Source: Sphingomonas sp.
Lineage (GTDB): Bacteria > Pseudomonadota > Alphaproteobacteria > Sphingomonadales > Sphingomonadaceae
NCBI GenBank assembly: GCA_003248865.1
Contig: QFPK01000007.1
Span: 1-64,000, forward strand
DNA: 64,000 nucleotides
Reading direction: 5' to 3'
A model generated the notes under the pieces. The model searched no databases. It was not told the origin of the DNA and was given only the letters and a program-made list of their open reading frames with translations. The translations under genes and the position numbers were made by a program. Shown here one piece after another: positions 44,513 to 54,162 of this stretch. The first letter of the stretch is position 1, and the number at the start of each line of letters is the position of its first letter.

Positions 44513-45886
44513 TCAGGCGGCTTTCGGCAGTCCCTTGCGGTTGGCGGCCAGTTCCTCCGCCAGCAGGAAGGCCAGTTCCAGCGACTGCCCGGCGTTCAGG
44601 CGCGGGTCGCAATGGGTGTGATAGCGATCCGCCAGCCCCTCGTCCGTCACCGCAATGGCACCGCCGGTGCATTCGGTGACGTTCTGGCCCGTCATCTCGA
44701 TATGGATGCCGCCCATATAGCTGCCCTCGGCGCGGTGCACGCCGAACACCTGCCGCACTTCGGCCAGGATGCGATCGAACGGCCGCGTCTTGTAGCCGGA
44801 TGCCGCCTTCACGGTGTTGCCGTGCATCGGGTCGCAGCTCCAGATCACATGCCGGCCTTCGCGCTTCACCGCGCGGATCAGCGCGGGCAGATGCGCTTCG
44901 GCCTTGTCTGCCCCGAAGCGCGAGATCAGCGTCAGCCGCCCCGGCTCGTTCGCGGGGTTCAGCGTGTCGATCACGCGGATCAGCTCGTCCGGCTTCATCG
45001 ACGGGCCCACCTTCAGGCCCAGCGGATTGATCACGCCGCGCAGGAACTCGATATGCGCCGAGCCCTCGAAGCGGGTGCGGTCCCCGATCCACAGCATATG
45101 GGCGGAGGTATCGACCCAGTTGCCGGTCAGGCTGTCCTGCCGGGTCATGGCTTCCTCATAGCCCAGCAGCAGCGCTTCATGGCTCGTGTAGAATTCGGTG
45201 CCCTTCAGCTGCGGCACGGTGTCAGGCGAGATGCCGCAGGCCTCCATGAAGGCCAGTGCCTCGCCGATCCGGCTTGCGACTTCGGAATAACGCTCCGCCC
45301 AGGGCGAGCGCGAGACGAAATCCAGGTTCCATTTGTGCACCTGATGCATGTTGGCATAACCGCCGGTCGCGAAGGCCCGCAGCAGGTTCAGCGTGGAGGC
45401 CGCCTGCATATAGGCGCGCTTCTGCCGTTCCGGGTCCGGAACGCGCGAGGTTTCCTCGAACGCGATGTCGTTCACGATATCGCCCCGGTAGGAGGGGAGG
45501 GCGACGCCGCCGATCTCTTCCACGTCAGACGAGCGCGGCTTCGCGAACTGGCCTGCCATGCGGCCGACCTTCACCACTGGCATATGGCTGGCGAAGGTGA
45601 GCGTGACGGCCATTTGCAGCAGCACCCGGAAGGTGTCGCGGATGTTGTTGGGATGGAATTCGGCAAAGCTCTCGGCGCAATCCCCACCCTGCAGCAGGAA
45701 AGCACGGCCGGCCACCACGTCGGCGAGGCGGTCCTTCAGCAGGCGTGTTTCACCGGCAAAGACCAGCGGCGGATAGCTCCGCATTTCCGCTTCGACGGCG
45801 TCCGCCTTGGCGGCATCCGGCCACAGCGGCATCTGCCGGCCTTCGGCCTGCCGCCAGCTTTCGGGGGTCCATTTCGCCTTCTTCAT
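44513..45886 (-). CDS. aroG: 3-deoxy-7-phosphoheptulonate synthase, class II
   Basis: Protein of 457 residues of the plant-like AroA-II class: FLLQGGDCAESF, the manganese ligands in ISRFGADK and WSCDPMHGN, and HIEMTGQNVTEC. It makes DAHP from phosphoenolpyruvate and erythrose 4-phosphate, the first step of the shikimate pathway. Its ATG overlaps the glutathione reductase TGA by four bases. Pathway-related tyrA and hisC lie at the far end of the window. Confidence 0.94.
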   Translation of the reverse strand: MKKAKWTPESWRQAEGRQMPLWPDAAKADAVEAEMRSYPPLVFAGETRLLKDRLADVVAGRAFLLQGGDCAESFAEFHPNNIRDTFRVLLQMAVTLTFASHMPVVKVGRMAGQFAKPRSSDVEEIGGVALPSYRGDIVNDIAFEETSRVPDPERQKRAYMQAASTLNLLRAFATGGYANMHQVHKWNLDFVSRSPWAERYSEVASRIGEALAFMEACGISPDTVPQLKGTEFYTSHEALLLGYEEAMTRQDSLTGNWVDTSAHMLWIGDRTRFEGSAHIEFLRGVINPLGLKVGPSMKPDELIRVIDTLNPANEPGRLTLISRFGADKAEAHLPALIRAVKREGRHVIWSCDPMHGNTVKAASGYKTRPFDRILAEVRQVFGVHRAEGSYMGGIHIEMTGQNVTECTGGAIAVTDEGLADRYHTHCDPRLNAGQSLELAFLLAEELAANRKGLPKAA

Positions 45887-47223
45887 CGCATCAACACCAG
45901 TTCTTCAGCCATGGAAGGATGCAGCGCGACAGTCTGGTCGAGCTGGGCCTTCGTGAGCCCCGCCTTTACCGCAATGGCCAGCGCCTGCAAAATCTCCGGA
46001 GAATCGGGGCCGATCATATGCGCCCCGACCAGCTTGTCCGTGGTGGCATCTACCACCAGCTTGTACAGGCAACGTTCATTTCGGCCGGCAAGAACATTCT
46101 TCATCGGCCTGAAATCACTCGTGAAGATTTTCACGGCCCCCAGCTGGTTTCGTGCCTGTCCCTCGGTCAGCCCCACGCTCGCCAGAGGCGGGTGGCTGAA
46201 CACCGCCGACGGCACGCAATCATGGTCGACCGTCCATTCCTTGCCGCCGAACAGGCCGTCCGCCAATGCATGGCCCTCGCGGATGGCAATCGGCGTCAGC
46301 TGCAGCCGGTCCGTCACGTCGCCCACGGCGTGCAGCCAGGGCAGGCTGGTGTGGCTGTTGGCATCCACCGGAATCGCGCCGTTCGGCTTCAATTCGATGC
46401 CCAGCTGCTCCAGCCCCAGCCCCTCGCTGTTGGGTTCCCGTCCGATGGCCCAGATCAGCAGGTCGGTTTCCAGTATCCGGCCATTCTCGCACGAGATCGC
46501 CAGCGCGCCACTCTCCAGCCTCTCCACTTTCGCGGGCACGGTGTTGAAACGGAACTGGATGCCCTTTTCGGTGGAAATGGTGAGCAGCCGGTCCGACAGG
46601 CTATTGTCCCAGCCGCGCAGCAACTGACCCGAGCGGACGACCAGGGTTACATCCACGCCCAGCTCGTGCAGGATTCCGGCGAACTCATTGGCGATGTAGC
46701 CGCCGCCCACGATCACCGCGCGCTTCGGCAGGCTTTCCAGATGGAACACTTCGTTGGAGGTGATACCCAGTTTCGCGCCGGGAATGGCTGGCACGAGTGG
46801 CCGCGCGCCGGTCGCGACCAGCACATGCTTCGCCGTCACTTCACGGTCGCCCACTGCCACCCGGTTCGGACCGATGAGCGTGGCGCGGTTCAGGAAGGTC
46901 TCGACCTTGTGGCTGTTCAGCGTGGACTGATAGGCGCCGTTCAGCCGGTCCACATCGGCCAGCACATTGTCGCGCAGTGTCGGCCAGTCGAAGCGCTTGC
47001 CCTCGATTTCCCAGCCATAGCGGCGGGCGTCTTCCAGATCCTCGGCGAAATGGGCGCCGATCACCAGCAGCTTCTTGGGCACGCAGCCGCGGATCACGCA
47101 GGTGCCGCCCACGCGATATTCCTCGGCAACGGCCACCTTCGCGCCATGGCCGGCCGCGATGCGGGAAGATCTGACGCCGCCCGAGCCGGCGCCGATCACG
47201 AAATAATCATAGTCGAAGCTCAT
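45883..47223 (-). CDS. gor: Glutathione-disulfide reductase
   Basis: Protein of 446 residues. FVIGAGSGGVRSSRIAA binds FAD, GGTCVIRGCVPKK contains the redox-active disulfide, VIVGGGYIANEFAG binds NADPH, and LHPSMAEE near the end supplies the catalytic His. Arg residues in the second nucleotide site (VVRSG region) fit NADPH. It regenerates glutathione, used by the GST at 25866. It is in a minus-strand series with glmU and glmS upstream and the DAHP synthase downstream. Confidence 0.93.
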   Translation of the reverse strand: MSFDYDYFVIGAGSGGVRSSRIAAGHGAKVAVAEEYRVGGTCVIRGCVPKKLLVIGAHFAEDLEDARRYGWEIEGKRFDWPTLRDNVLADVDRLNGAYQSTLNSHKVETFLNRATLIGPNRVAVGDREVTAKHVLVATGARPLVPAIPGAKLGITSNEVFHLESLPKRAVIVGGGYIANEFAGILHELGVDVTLVVRSGQLLRGWDNSLSDRLLTISTEKGIQFRFNTVPAKVERLESGALAISCENGRILETDLLIWAIGREPNSEGLGLEQLGIELKPNGAIPVDANSHTSLPWLHAVGDVTDRLQLTPIAIREGHALADGLFGGKEWTVDHDCVPSAVFSHPPLASVGLTEGQARNQLGAVKIFTSDFRPMKNVLAGRNERCLYKLVVDATTDKLVGAHMIGPDSPEILQALAIAVKAGLTKAQLDQTVALHPSMAEELVLMR

Positions 47224-47286
47224 GCCGCCCCCATAGGCGCGTTGCCAGGCCAGCGCCAACAAGCGGAATTGCTCACACTGAAAGAG

Positions 47287-49110
47287 TTATTCGACCGTGA
47301 CCGACTTCGCGAGGTTGCGGGGTTGATCCACATCCGTGCCTTTCAGCACTGCCACATGATAGGCGAGCAGCTGGATCGGAATGGCATAGACCAGCGGCGC
47401 AATCAGCGGATGCACCACGGGCAGTTCCAGCGTGGCGAGGCAGCCATCCCCGGCAGCGGCCACACCGGCCGCGTCGGAGATCAGGATCACCTTGCCGCCC
47501 CGTGCCATCACCTCATGCATGTTGGACACGGTCTTTTCGAAATGCGGACCCGAAGGCGCCAGCACGATCACCGGCACATGCTCATCAATCAGCGCGATCG
47601 GGCCATGCTTCATTTCACCCGCCGCATAACCTTCAGCGTGGATATAGCTGATTTCCTTCAGTTTCAGCGCGCCTTCCAGCGCCATCGGGAAATCCGGTCC
47701 GCGCCCCAGATAAAGCACGTCCCGCGCCTTCGCGACGAGCGGAGCAATGGCCTGCACGGCCTCGTCATGGTTCAGCGCGGCGTTCATCGCGGCGGGAGCC
47801 TCTGCCAGCTGGTTCACCAGCTCGCCCTCCGCCTCGGCCGAGAGCTTGCCACGCACCCGAGCCAGATTGGCTGCCAGCGCCGCCAGAACTGCCAGCTGGC
47901 AGGTGAAGGCCTTGGTGGAGGCGACCCCGATCTCGGTGCCGGCATGGGTCGGCAGCAGCAGGTCGGCCTCCCGCGCCATGCTGCTGGTGGGCACATTCAC
48001 CACCACCGCGATCTTCTGGCCTTCCGTCCGCGCATGGCGCAACGCCGCCAGTGTGTCCGCCGTCTCGCCGGACTGGCTGATGAAGAGCGCCAGCCCGCCC
48101 GCTTCCAGCACCGGCTCCCGGTAGCGGAACTCGGAGGCGAAATCGATTTCCACCGGAATCCGCGCGAACTGCTCCAGCCAGTAGCTGGCGACCATCCCGG
48201 CATAGTAACTGGTGCCGCAGGCCACGATCTGCACACGGGATACGCCGGAAAAATCGAAATCGGGGATCGGCAGCGCCACCTGGCCCTGCAGCGGTTTCAG
48301 ATAGGATTGCAGCGTCTGTGCTACCACCAGCGGCTGCTCGTGAATCTCCTTCTGCATGAAGTGGCGGTAATTGCCCTTCTCGGTGATGGTCGCCGAGACG
48401 CCGGACTGCACCACCGGGCGACTCACGGAGCGGTTGAGCCGGTCGAAGATCTCGACGGATTCCCGCCGCACCACCACCCAGTCGCCTTCCTCCAGATAGG
48501 CGATGCGCTGGGTGAGGCCGGCGAGCGCCAGCGCGTCGGAGCCGAGATAATTCTCGCCCTCGCCATAGCCCACCGTCAGCGGTGCCCCCAGCCGCGCGCC
48601 GATCAACAGATCAGGGTCGTGGCGGAACAGCAGCGCCAGTGCGAATGCGCCGTGCAGGCGCGGCAGAACGGCGGCGACGGCCTGCTGCGGTGTCTTGCCC
48701 GATTCCAGTTCGCGGGCGACCAGATGGCCGACGACCTCGGTATCGGTTTCGGAGAGGAATTTTCGACCTTCTGCCTGAAGTTCGTCCCGCAACGGTTTGA
48801 AATTCTCTATAATTCCGTTGTGAACAACCGCCACGTCGTCCACGATATGCGGGTGCGCATTGTCCTCCGTCGGGGCGCCATGCGTGGCCCAGCGCGTGTG
48901 GGCGATACCAGATGTGCCGGGCAGCGGTTCATCCGTCAGCCGGGCCGCCAGGTTCTTGAGCTTGCCTTCGGCGCGACGGCGATGAAACTGACCATCCACG
49001 ATGGTGCAGATGCCGGCCGAATCATAACCGCGATATTCCAGCCGCTTCAGCCCATCGAGCAATTCGCCTGCCACCGGCCCGGAGCCGAGCACGCCCACAA
49101 TTCCGCACAT
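47287..49110 (-). CDS. glmS: Glutamine-fructose-6-phosphate aminotransferase
   Basis: Protein of 607 residues starting MCGIVGVLG, with Cys2 as the glutaminase nucleophile; THGAPTEDNAHPH and a SIS isomerase half (SQSGETADT, STKAFTCQL) follow, and the end is AKSVTVE. It makes glucosamine 6-phosphate for peptidoglycan and LPS. It lies 3 bases after glmU, so the two steps of UDP-GlcNAc synthesis are co-expressed. No glmS ribozyme-like leader is seen. Confidence 0.96.
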   Translation of the reverse strand: MCGIVGVLGSGPVAGELLDGLKRLEYRGYDSAGICTIVDGQFHRRRAEGKLKNLAARLTDEPLPGTSGIAHTRWATHGAPTEDNAHPHIVDDVAVVHNGIIENFKPLRDELQAEGRKFLSETDTEVVGHLVARELESGKTPQQAVAAVLPRLHGAFALALLFRHDPDLLIGARLGAPLTVGYGEGENYLGSDALALAGLTQRIAYLEEGDWVVVRRESVEIFDRLNRSVSRPVVQSGVSATITEKGNYRHFMQKEIHEQPLVVAQTLQSYLKPLQGQVALPIPDFDFSGVSRVQIVACGTSYYAGMVASYWLEQFARIPVEIDFASEFRYREPVLEAGGLALFISQSGETADTLAALRHARTEGQKIAVVVNVPTSSMAREADLLLPTHAGTEIGVASTKAFTCQLAVLAALAANLARVRGKLSAEAEGELVNQLAEAPAAMNAALNHDEAVQAIAPLVAKARDVLYLGRGPDFPMALEGALKLKEISYIHAEGYAAGEMKHGPIALIDEHVPVIVLAPSGPHFEKTVSNMHEVMARGGKVILISDAAGVAAAGDGCLATLELPVVHPLIAPLVYAIPIQLLAYHVAVLKGTDVDQPRNLAKSVTVE

Positions 49111-49113
49111 GCC

Positions 49114-50469
49114 TTACTTGCCTTTCCGTGCGAGGGCCGCCGCGCGGAAACGCGCCGCCCATCCCGCCTTCGAAACCTGTGGTGGCCGTACCAGCGCCAG
49201 CGCATCCGCTGCCACATCCTGGGTGATGGCGCTGCCCGCCGCCACAATGGCGCCGTCGCCGATCGTCACCGGCGCCACCAGCGCCGAATTGGAGCCGATG
49301 AAGGCACCTTCGCCGATCACCGTCTGATACTTGCCGTAGCCGTCATAATTGCAGGTGATCGTGCCTGCGCCGATGTTCGCCTTCGCGCCCACCGTCGCAT
49401 CACCCAGATAGGTGAGGTGGTTGGCCTTGGCGCCGGGGCCCAGCACAGCCTTCTTGGTTTCCACGAAATTGCCGACCTTGGCGCCCTGTTCCAGCACCGT
49501 TCCCGGGCGCAGCCGCGCATAGGGGCCGACTTCGCAGCCGCTGGCCACGCGCGCGCCTTCCAGATGGCTGAAGGCGCGGATCGTGGCGCCATCAGCAATG
49601 GTCACGCCGGGGGCGAACACCACATTGGGCTCCACCAGCGTATCCCGGCCGATCATGGTGTCGAAGCTCAGGAACACGGTTTCCGGTGCCGTCAGCGTGA
49701 CGCCCGCCGCCATCAGCTCGGCGCGGCGCCGTTGCTGGAACAGCGCTTCGGCCTCTGCGAGTTCGCCGCGACTGTTCACGCCGATCACTTCGTCAGGGCC
49801 GGCTTCCAGCACCCGACATTCCGCGCCGGCTTCGGTTGCCAGAATCACGATGTCGGGCAGATAATATTCGCCTGCCGCATTGTCGTTGCGCACGCGCTTC
49901 AGCAGGGCGAACAGCTGGCTCGCATCCACCGCCATCAGGCCGGCGTTGCACAGCGGAACGGCCAGTTCTTCGGGCGTTGCGTCCTTCGCTTCCACCATCT
50001 TCAGGATGTGCCCGCCCGCATCGGCGATCACCCGGCCATAGGCGCCGGGCACGGCAGGGCGGAACCCCAGCACGGCGATCGCAGCGCCGTTCTCCACAGA
50101 GGCCACCAGTCGTTGCAGCGTCTCCGGTCGCACCAGAGGTACGTCGCCGAACAGGATCAGTGCCACACCCCCGAACCCGCTAAGCGCCGATTCCGCCTGC
50201 AACACCGCGTGACCCGTCCCCAGCTGCGGTTCCTGCACGGCCAGCTGCACATCCGTCCCCGCCAGCGCCGTGCGCAGCTGCTCGGCCTTGTCCCCCACCA
50301 CAACCACGCGGCGTTCGGGCGCCAACTGATCCAGGCTGGCCAGCAGGTGCATCAGCATCGGCCGTCCACCCAGCGGATGCAGCACCTTGTGGGTATCGGA
50401 TTTCATGCGCGTGCCCTTGCCGGCGGCAAGGATGATGGCGGCGACAGGCCGTGCGGAGGATGAAGCCAT
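49114..50469 (-). CDS. glmU: Bifunctional GlcNAc-1-P uridyltransferase / GlcN-1-P acetyltransferase
   Basis: Protein of 451 residues. The start at 50469 (MASSSARPVAA) places the nucleotide loop ILAAGKGTRMKS at the expected position; GTGHAVLQAE follows. The C-terminal half is a left-handed hexapeptide beta-helix with NFVETKKA and GTITCNYDGYGKY. It acetylates glucosamine 1-phosphate and forms UDP-GlcNAc. It is divergent from gph. Confidence 0.95.
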   Translation of the reverse strand: MASSSARPVAAIILAAGKGTRMKSDTHKVLHPLGGRPMLMHLLASLDQLAPERRVVVVGDKAEQLRTALAGTDVQLAVQEPQLGTGHAVLQAESALSGFGGVALILFGDVPLVRPETLQRLVASVENGAAIAVLGFRPAVPGAYGRVIADAGGHILKMVEAKDATPEELAVPLCNAGLMAVDASQLFALLKRVRNDNAAGEYYLPDIVILATEAGAECRVLEAGPDEVIGVNSRGELAEAEALFQQRRRAELMAAGVTLTAPETVFLSFDTMIGRDTLVEPNVVFAPGVTIADGATIRAFSHLEGARVASGCEVGPYARLRPGTVLEQGAKVGNFVETKKAVLGPGAKANHLTYLGDATVGAKANIGAGTITCNYDGYGKYQTVIGEGAFIGSNSALVAPVTIGDGAIVAAGSAITQDVAADALALVRPPQVSKAGWAARFRAAALARKGK

Positions 50470-50570
50470 GGCGGCGCAGTGCCACAGCACGTAGTCTAAG
50501 AAAAGCTGAGGTTGAGAAAAGCAGCGGGTCGGCTTTGCCTGCGCGCAGCCATGCGGCTAGGGTAGGGCGC

Positions 50571-51263
50571 ATGCAGGCCGATACCATCATCTTCGATCTC
50601 GACGGCACCCTTGTGGACAGCGCCGACGACCTGACCGCCAGCCTGAATCACGCGCTTTCTGTGCTGGGGCGCTCGCCCATCGATCCGGCCGGCGTGCGCG
50701 CGATGGTGGGGCATGGCGCGCGAAAGCTGCTGGAACGGGGGCTTGCAGCTACCGGGGACGTCTCCCCCGAGCTGGTCGAAGCGGGTGTCGCCCCCTTTCT
50801 GGATTATTACGGCGCCAATATCGCGGTGCACAGCCGCCCGTTCGAGGGCGTGGAGGAGGCGCTGACAGCACTGGACGCCCAGGGTCTGCGGCTTGCCGTT
50901 TGCACCAACAAACCAGTGGCGCTGGCGCAGCAGCTGGTTGCCGAGTTGGGCTGGCAAGATCGGTTCAGGGCGGTGCTGGGCGCCGATTCGCGCTCCTATC
51001 GCAAGCCGGACCCGCGCCATCTGACAGAGACGCTGGCCGAAGCCGGCGGCAACCGGGCCATCTTCGTGGGGGACAGTCGCACCGATGCGGACACCGCCAT
51101 CGCGGCCCGGGTGCCGCTGGTGCTTGTCTCGTTCGGCTATTCGACGGAGCCGGTCCAGCTGCTGGGCGCGGATCATGTGATCGGGCATTTCGCCGAGCTG
51201 CTGCCTGCCATCGGCGAAATTCAACGGCAGTTCAGCGCGCCGCAGGCAGCAGGCGAGGCATGA
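50571..51263 (+). CDS. gph: Phosphoglycolate phosphatase (HAD superfamily)
   Basis: Protein of 230 residues with HAD motifs: DLDGTLVDS (nucleophile Asp), CTNKP (motif II Thr), KPDPRHL (motif III Lys) and FVGDSRTDADTA (motif IV). It removes 2-phosphoglycolate formed during repair of oxidised DNA ends, which fits with xthA downstream. Its TGA overlaps the lolA ATG (ATGA). Confidence 0.85.
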   Translation: MQADTIIFDLDGTLVDSADDLTASLNHALSVLGRSPIDPAGVRAMVGHGARKLLERGLAATGDVSPELVEAGVAPFLDYYGANIAVHSRPFEGVEEALTALDAQGLRLAVCTNKPVALAQQLVAELGWQDRFRAVLGADSRSYRKPDPRHLTETLAEAGGNRAIFVGDSRTDADTAIAARVPLVLVSFGYSTEPVQLLGADHVIGHFAELLPAIGEIQRQFSAPQAAGEA

Positions 51264-51883
51264 TCATTCGTTCTGCCCTCATTGCTGCAGCCCTTGTTGC
51301 AGCCCCGGCCTCTGCGGCCCCTACATTGGCGGATGTGCAGAAAGCGCTGGGCGCCACACAGACACTATCGGCCGATTTCGTGCAGACCGGCGCCGATGGC
51401 CGGCAGGCCCGCGGCACCATGCTGATGAAGCGGCCGGGGCGGATCCGCTTCGATTATGGGCCGAAATCCAGCTGGCTGGTGGTGGCCGACGGTTCGCGGC
51501 TCAGCTTCGTCGACTACAAGGTCAGTCAGGTCTCGCAGTGGCCGGTGCGGCAGACGCCGCTGGGCGTGTTGCTGGACCCCAACGCCGATCTGGCAAGGGT
51601 CGCTCGGATCGTTCCGGAAGCTGACAATCCGCGGCCGGGCACGGTCGCCGTACTGGCTCAGGATGCGAAACGGCCCGACATCGGCAAGATACTGTTCTTC
51701 CTCGCCCCTGATTCTGCAGCGCCGGGCGGCCTGCGGCTGACAGGCTGGCGGGTAACGGACGCGCAGGGAAACCTCACCACGGTGGAGCTGTCGGACCTGC
51801 GACACAATGCCCCGATCGCTGATTCGAATTTCCGATTCAAGGATCCGCGCCCTGTCACAAAACCGCCGGGACGCGCCGGTTGA
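51260..51883 (+). CDS. lolA: Outer-membrane lipoprotein carrier LolA
   Basis: Protein of 207 residues with a signal peptide (ALVAAPASAAP). The mature part has the LolA half-barrel pattern: LSADFVQTGADGRQARGT, MKRPGRIRFDYG, VVADGSRLSFVDYKVSQV, and late NTTVELSDLRHN-like strands (NLTTVELSDL). It ferries lipoproteins across the periplasm. It is co-translated with gph; a strong terminator lies 210 bases later. Confidence 0.9.
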   Translation: MIIRSALIAAALVAAPASAAPTLADVQKALGATQTLSADFVQTGADGRQARGTMLMKRPGRIRFDYGPKSSWLVVADGSRLSFVDYKVSQVSQWPVRQTPLGVLLDPNADLARVARIVPEADNPRPGTVAVLAQDAKRPDIGKILFFLAPDSAAPGGLRLTGWRVTDAQGNLTTVELSDLRHNAPIADSNFRFKDPRPVTKPPGRAG

Positions 51884-52252
51884 GGGGTATTTTGCCGGGA
51901 AATTGCCTCCATTCCGGCGAGAAATCATGAATCAGGTTTGACAAAATCCCATGCTGCGCAGAAAAGAGATTTGTTCAGGCTGAGGCAAGAAACCCTCTGC
52001 TAGATGCTTGGATGTCAGCGAGACGCGACGTCGGGATTTGCCCCCTGTTACCCGGCCTAGCTTGTCCGCTGATTGCGTGACGAACGCATAAACGGCCCCC
52101 GCTCCATGCCCCCGGAGCGGGGGCCAATTTATTGGTGCCCTGAACACGTGTCTCTGAAGGGCGCTCAAGGCGCCGTTCGTCCGCCTGCTGCTTTTCGGGA
52201 CCTGCTGCTTTTCTGGCGTGACGGCTTGCCCGAGCCTATCTATGTCGCCGCC
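51884..52252 (+). ncRNA. Intergenic region with possible small RNA between lolA and xthA
   Basis: This 369-base gap has no credible protein. TTGACA at 51938-51943 could be a -35, although no strong -10 follows at the right spacing. About 150 bases later stands a perfect 12-bp terminator (52094-52125). A transcript from about 51970 to 52130 would be a small RNA or an untranslated end of the lolA mRNA. The last 125 bases before xthA show nothing further. Confidence 0.25.
52094..52125 (+). terminator. Strong intrinsic terminator
   Basis: GGCCCCCGCTCC (52094-52105) and GGAGCGGGGGCC (52114-52125) form a perfect 12-bp stem with an 8-base loop, followed by AATTTATT. Confidence 0.75.
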
Positions 52253-53041
52253 ATGTCTCTTCGCATCGCTTCGTGGAACATCAACAGCATCCGCGCCCGC
52301 CCGCACCTGATCCAGCAACTGGTCCAGGATCATGACATCGATATCCTGTGCCTTCAGGAAACCAAGTGCGAGGACAACAGCTTCCCGCGCGCTGCGATGG
52401 AGGCGCTGGGCTTCCGCCACTTCAATCTTGCGGGTCAGCGCATGCACCATGGCGTGGCGATCCTCTCCAAACTGCCGCTGGAGCCGGTCTATCGCTATGA
52501 CTGGCAGGCCAATGGAGAGGCCCGGCACATTGCCGTGCGGCTGCCGTCGGGCATCGTGCTGCACAATGTCTATGTCCCTGCCGGCGGAGACATTCCGGAT
52601 CGCAGCGTCAATCCGAAGTTCGGCCAGAAGCTGGATTTCCTGTCCCGCATGACGGACTGGTCGGGTGCGCTGGGCGAGCCGTCCATAATCCTGGGCGATT
52701 TCAACATCGCACCGCACCCGGAAGACGTGTGGAACCACAGGGCGTTGCTGGATGTCGTCAGCCACACACCTGTCGAGGTGGAGGCGCTGACCAACCTGCG
52801 CGAAAGCCACAACTGGGTGGATCTGGGCCGTCGCTTCGTGCCGGTGCCTGAACGGCTCTACACTTGGTGGAGCTATCGCGCCTCGGACTGGCAGGCCTCC
52901 AACAGAGGGCGCCGGCTGGACCATGTCTGGGCGTCGCCTTCCATCGCCGACACAGCGACCGCGCTGCACACGCTGGTGCCCGCACGCAGCTGGGAACGGC
53001 CCTCTGACCATGTGCCGCTGGTCGCCGAGTTCGACCTTTGA
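52253..53041 (+). CDS. xthA: Exodeoxyribonuclease III / AP endonuclease
   Basis: Protein of 262 residues with all ExoIII motifs: ASWNINSIRAR, LCLQETKCED (catalytic Glu), YVPAGGD, LGDFNIAPHPEDVW, RRLDHVWAS and the catalytic SDHVPLVAE. It cuts DNA at abasic sites in base-excision repair. Its TGA overlaps the TTG start of ribA. Confidence 0.94.
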   Translation: MSLRIASWNINSIRARPHLIQQLVQDHDIDILCLQETKCEDNSFPRAAMEALGFRHFNLAGQRMHHGVAILSKLPLEPVYRYDWQANGEARHIAVRLPSGIVLHNVYVPAGGDIPDRSVNPKFGQKLDFLSRMTDWSGALGEPSIILGDFNIAPHPEDVWNHRALLDVVSHTPVEVEALTNLRESHNWVDLGRRFVPVPERLYTWWSYRASDWQASNRGRRLDHVWASPSIADTATALHTLVPARSWERPSDHVPLVAEFDL

Positions 53042-54123
53042 TCGATCCCGCCTCTGATCTGGCCCTTGCGCGTGCCGTGGATGATCTGAGGCGCGGCGAG
53101 ATTATCCGGGTGACAGATGAAGGGCAGGGGCTGGACTTGCTGGCGGCCGAACTGGCGACGCCCGGCCTCCTTCAGGAGCTGGAGAGGGACGACACGGCAG
53201 ACCTGCTGATCACGCCCGAACGTGCCGCTACGCTGAAGATTCTGAACCAGCGCGCCGCCGCCGGTGCCGCTGTGGTCGCCATCACCCGTCGCCCCTGGCA
53301 TGATCTGCTTTCCAGCCTTGCGACGGCCGACCCGGTCAACGATCTCGCCACGCCCTTCAAGGGGCCGTTTCCAACCCACGCTCTGGGCAGCTTGCAGCGC
53401 GCCGGCGAAGCCGCGGTTGCGCTGGCCAAACGAGCGGCCCTGCTGCCGGCCCTGTTTGCGGTTCCGGTGAAATCCTCCGCTCCTGACCGTGCTGAGGCGG
53501 ATGCGGCCGCCGTGCTCAGCTGGCGTCGTGCCTCGCGCCTGCAGATCGTCAGCCGCGCCCGTTTGCCGCTTGAGGGCGCCGAAGATACCCAGGTCGTCGC
53601 CTTCCGGCCGCGCGACGGCGGACCCGAGCATTTGGCGCTGCTGATTGCGGGACCCGACGGGCAGATGTCGCAAACGCCGCTGGTGCGGCTGCACTCCGCC
53701 TGTTTGACGGGCGATGTGCTGGGCAGCCTGAAATGCGATTGCGGTCCGCAGCTTCGCGCGGCGGTATCCCGCATCGCGGAGGTCGGCGGCATCCTGCTCT
53801 ATCTGCAGCAGGAAGGCCGGGGCATCGGTCTTCTCAACAAGCTGCGAGCCTATCAACTGCAGGATCAGGGCTTCGACACCGTCGATGCCAACCTCCGGCT
53901 GGGTTTCGGCGAGGACGAACGCGATTTTGATCTGGCGTCAGCCATGCTGCATATGCTGCACGTGTCGCGCATCCGCTTGCTCTCAAACAACCCGGTAAAG
54001 GCTGACGCGATGAGTGCACAGGGCATCGATGTCGAAGCGCTCGTCCCTCATAGCTTCGGCGAGAATCCGCACAACAGTCGCTATCTGGAAACCAAGCGGG
54101 ACCGGCAAGGGCATCGTCTCTAG
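53038..54123 (+). CDS. ribA: GTP cyclohydrolase II with extra N-terminal domain
   Basis: Protein of 361 residues. The C-terminal ~200 residues are RibA: HSACLTGDVLGSLKCDCGPQ carries the zinc cysteines, LYLQQEGRGIGL the catalytic region, and LLSNNPVKADAM the GTP site. The first ~150 residues look like a degenerate RibB (DHBP synthase) domain without its acidic active-site cluster. No ATG or GTG occurs near the start; TTG at 53038 overlaps the xthA stop. It opens GTP for riboflavin synthesis. Confidence 0.88.
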   Translation: MIDPASDLALARAVDDLRRGEIIRVTDEGQGLDLLAAELATPGLLQELERDDTADLLITPERAATLKILNQRAAAGAAVVAITRRPWHDLLSSLATADPVNDLATPFKGPFPTHALGSLQRAGEAAVALAKRAALLPALFAVPVKSSAPDRAEADAAAVLSWRRASRLQIVSRARLPLEGAEDTQVVAFRPRDGGPEHLALLIAGPDGQMSQTPLVRLHSACLTGDVLGSLKCDCGPQLRAAVSRIAEVGGILLYLQQEGRGIGLLNKLRAYQLQDQGFDTVDANLRLGFGEDERDFDLASAMLHMLHVSRIRLLSNNPVKADAMSAQGIDVEALVPHSFGENPHNSRYLETKRDRQGHRL

Positions 54124-54162
54124 GAACGCGCTGTGTTTGGCGGGGCGCGACCAATCCCGCCT

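Noticed and set aside
45745..50463. Open frame of 1572 codons on the plus strand
   Set aside because: It runs antisense to four well-identified genes (aroG, gor, glmS, glmU). Its His/Gln/Arg-rich composition is what reverse-strand reading of GC-rich codons gives.
51884..52252. 6S RNA between lolA and xthA
   Set aside because: The large central bubble and flanking stems of 6S RNA could not be drawn; only a terminal hairpin is clear.
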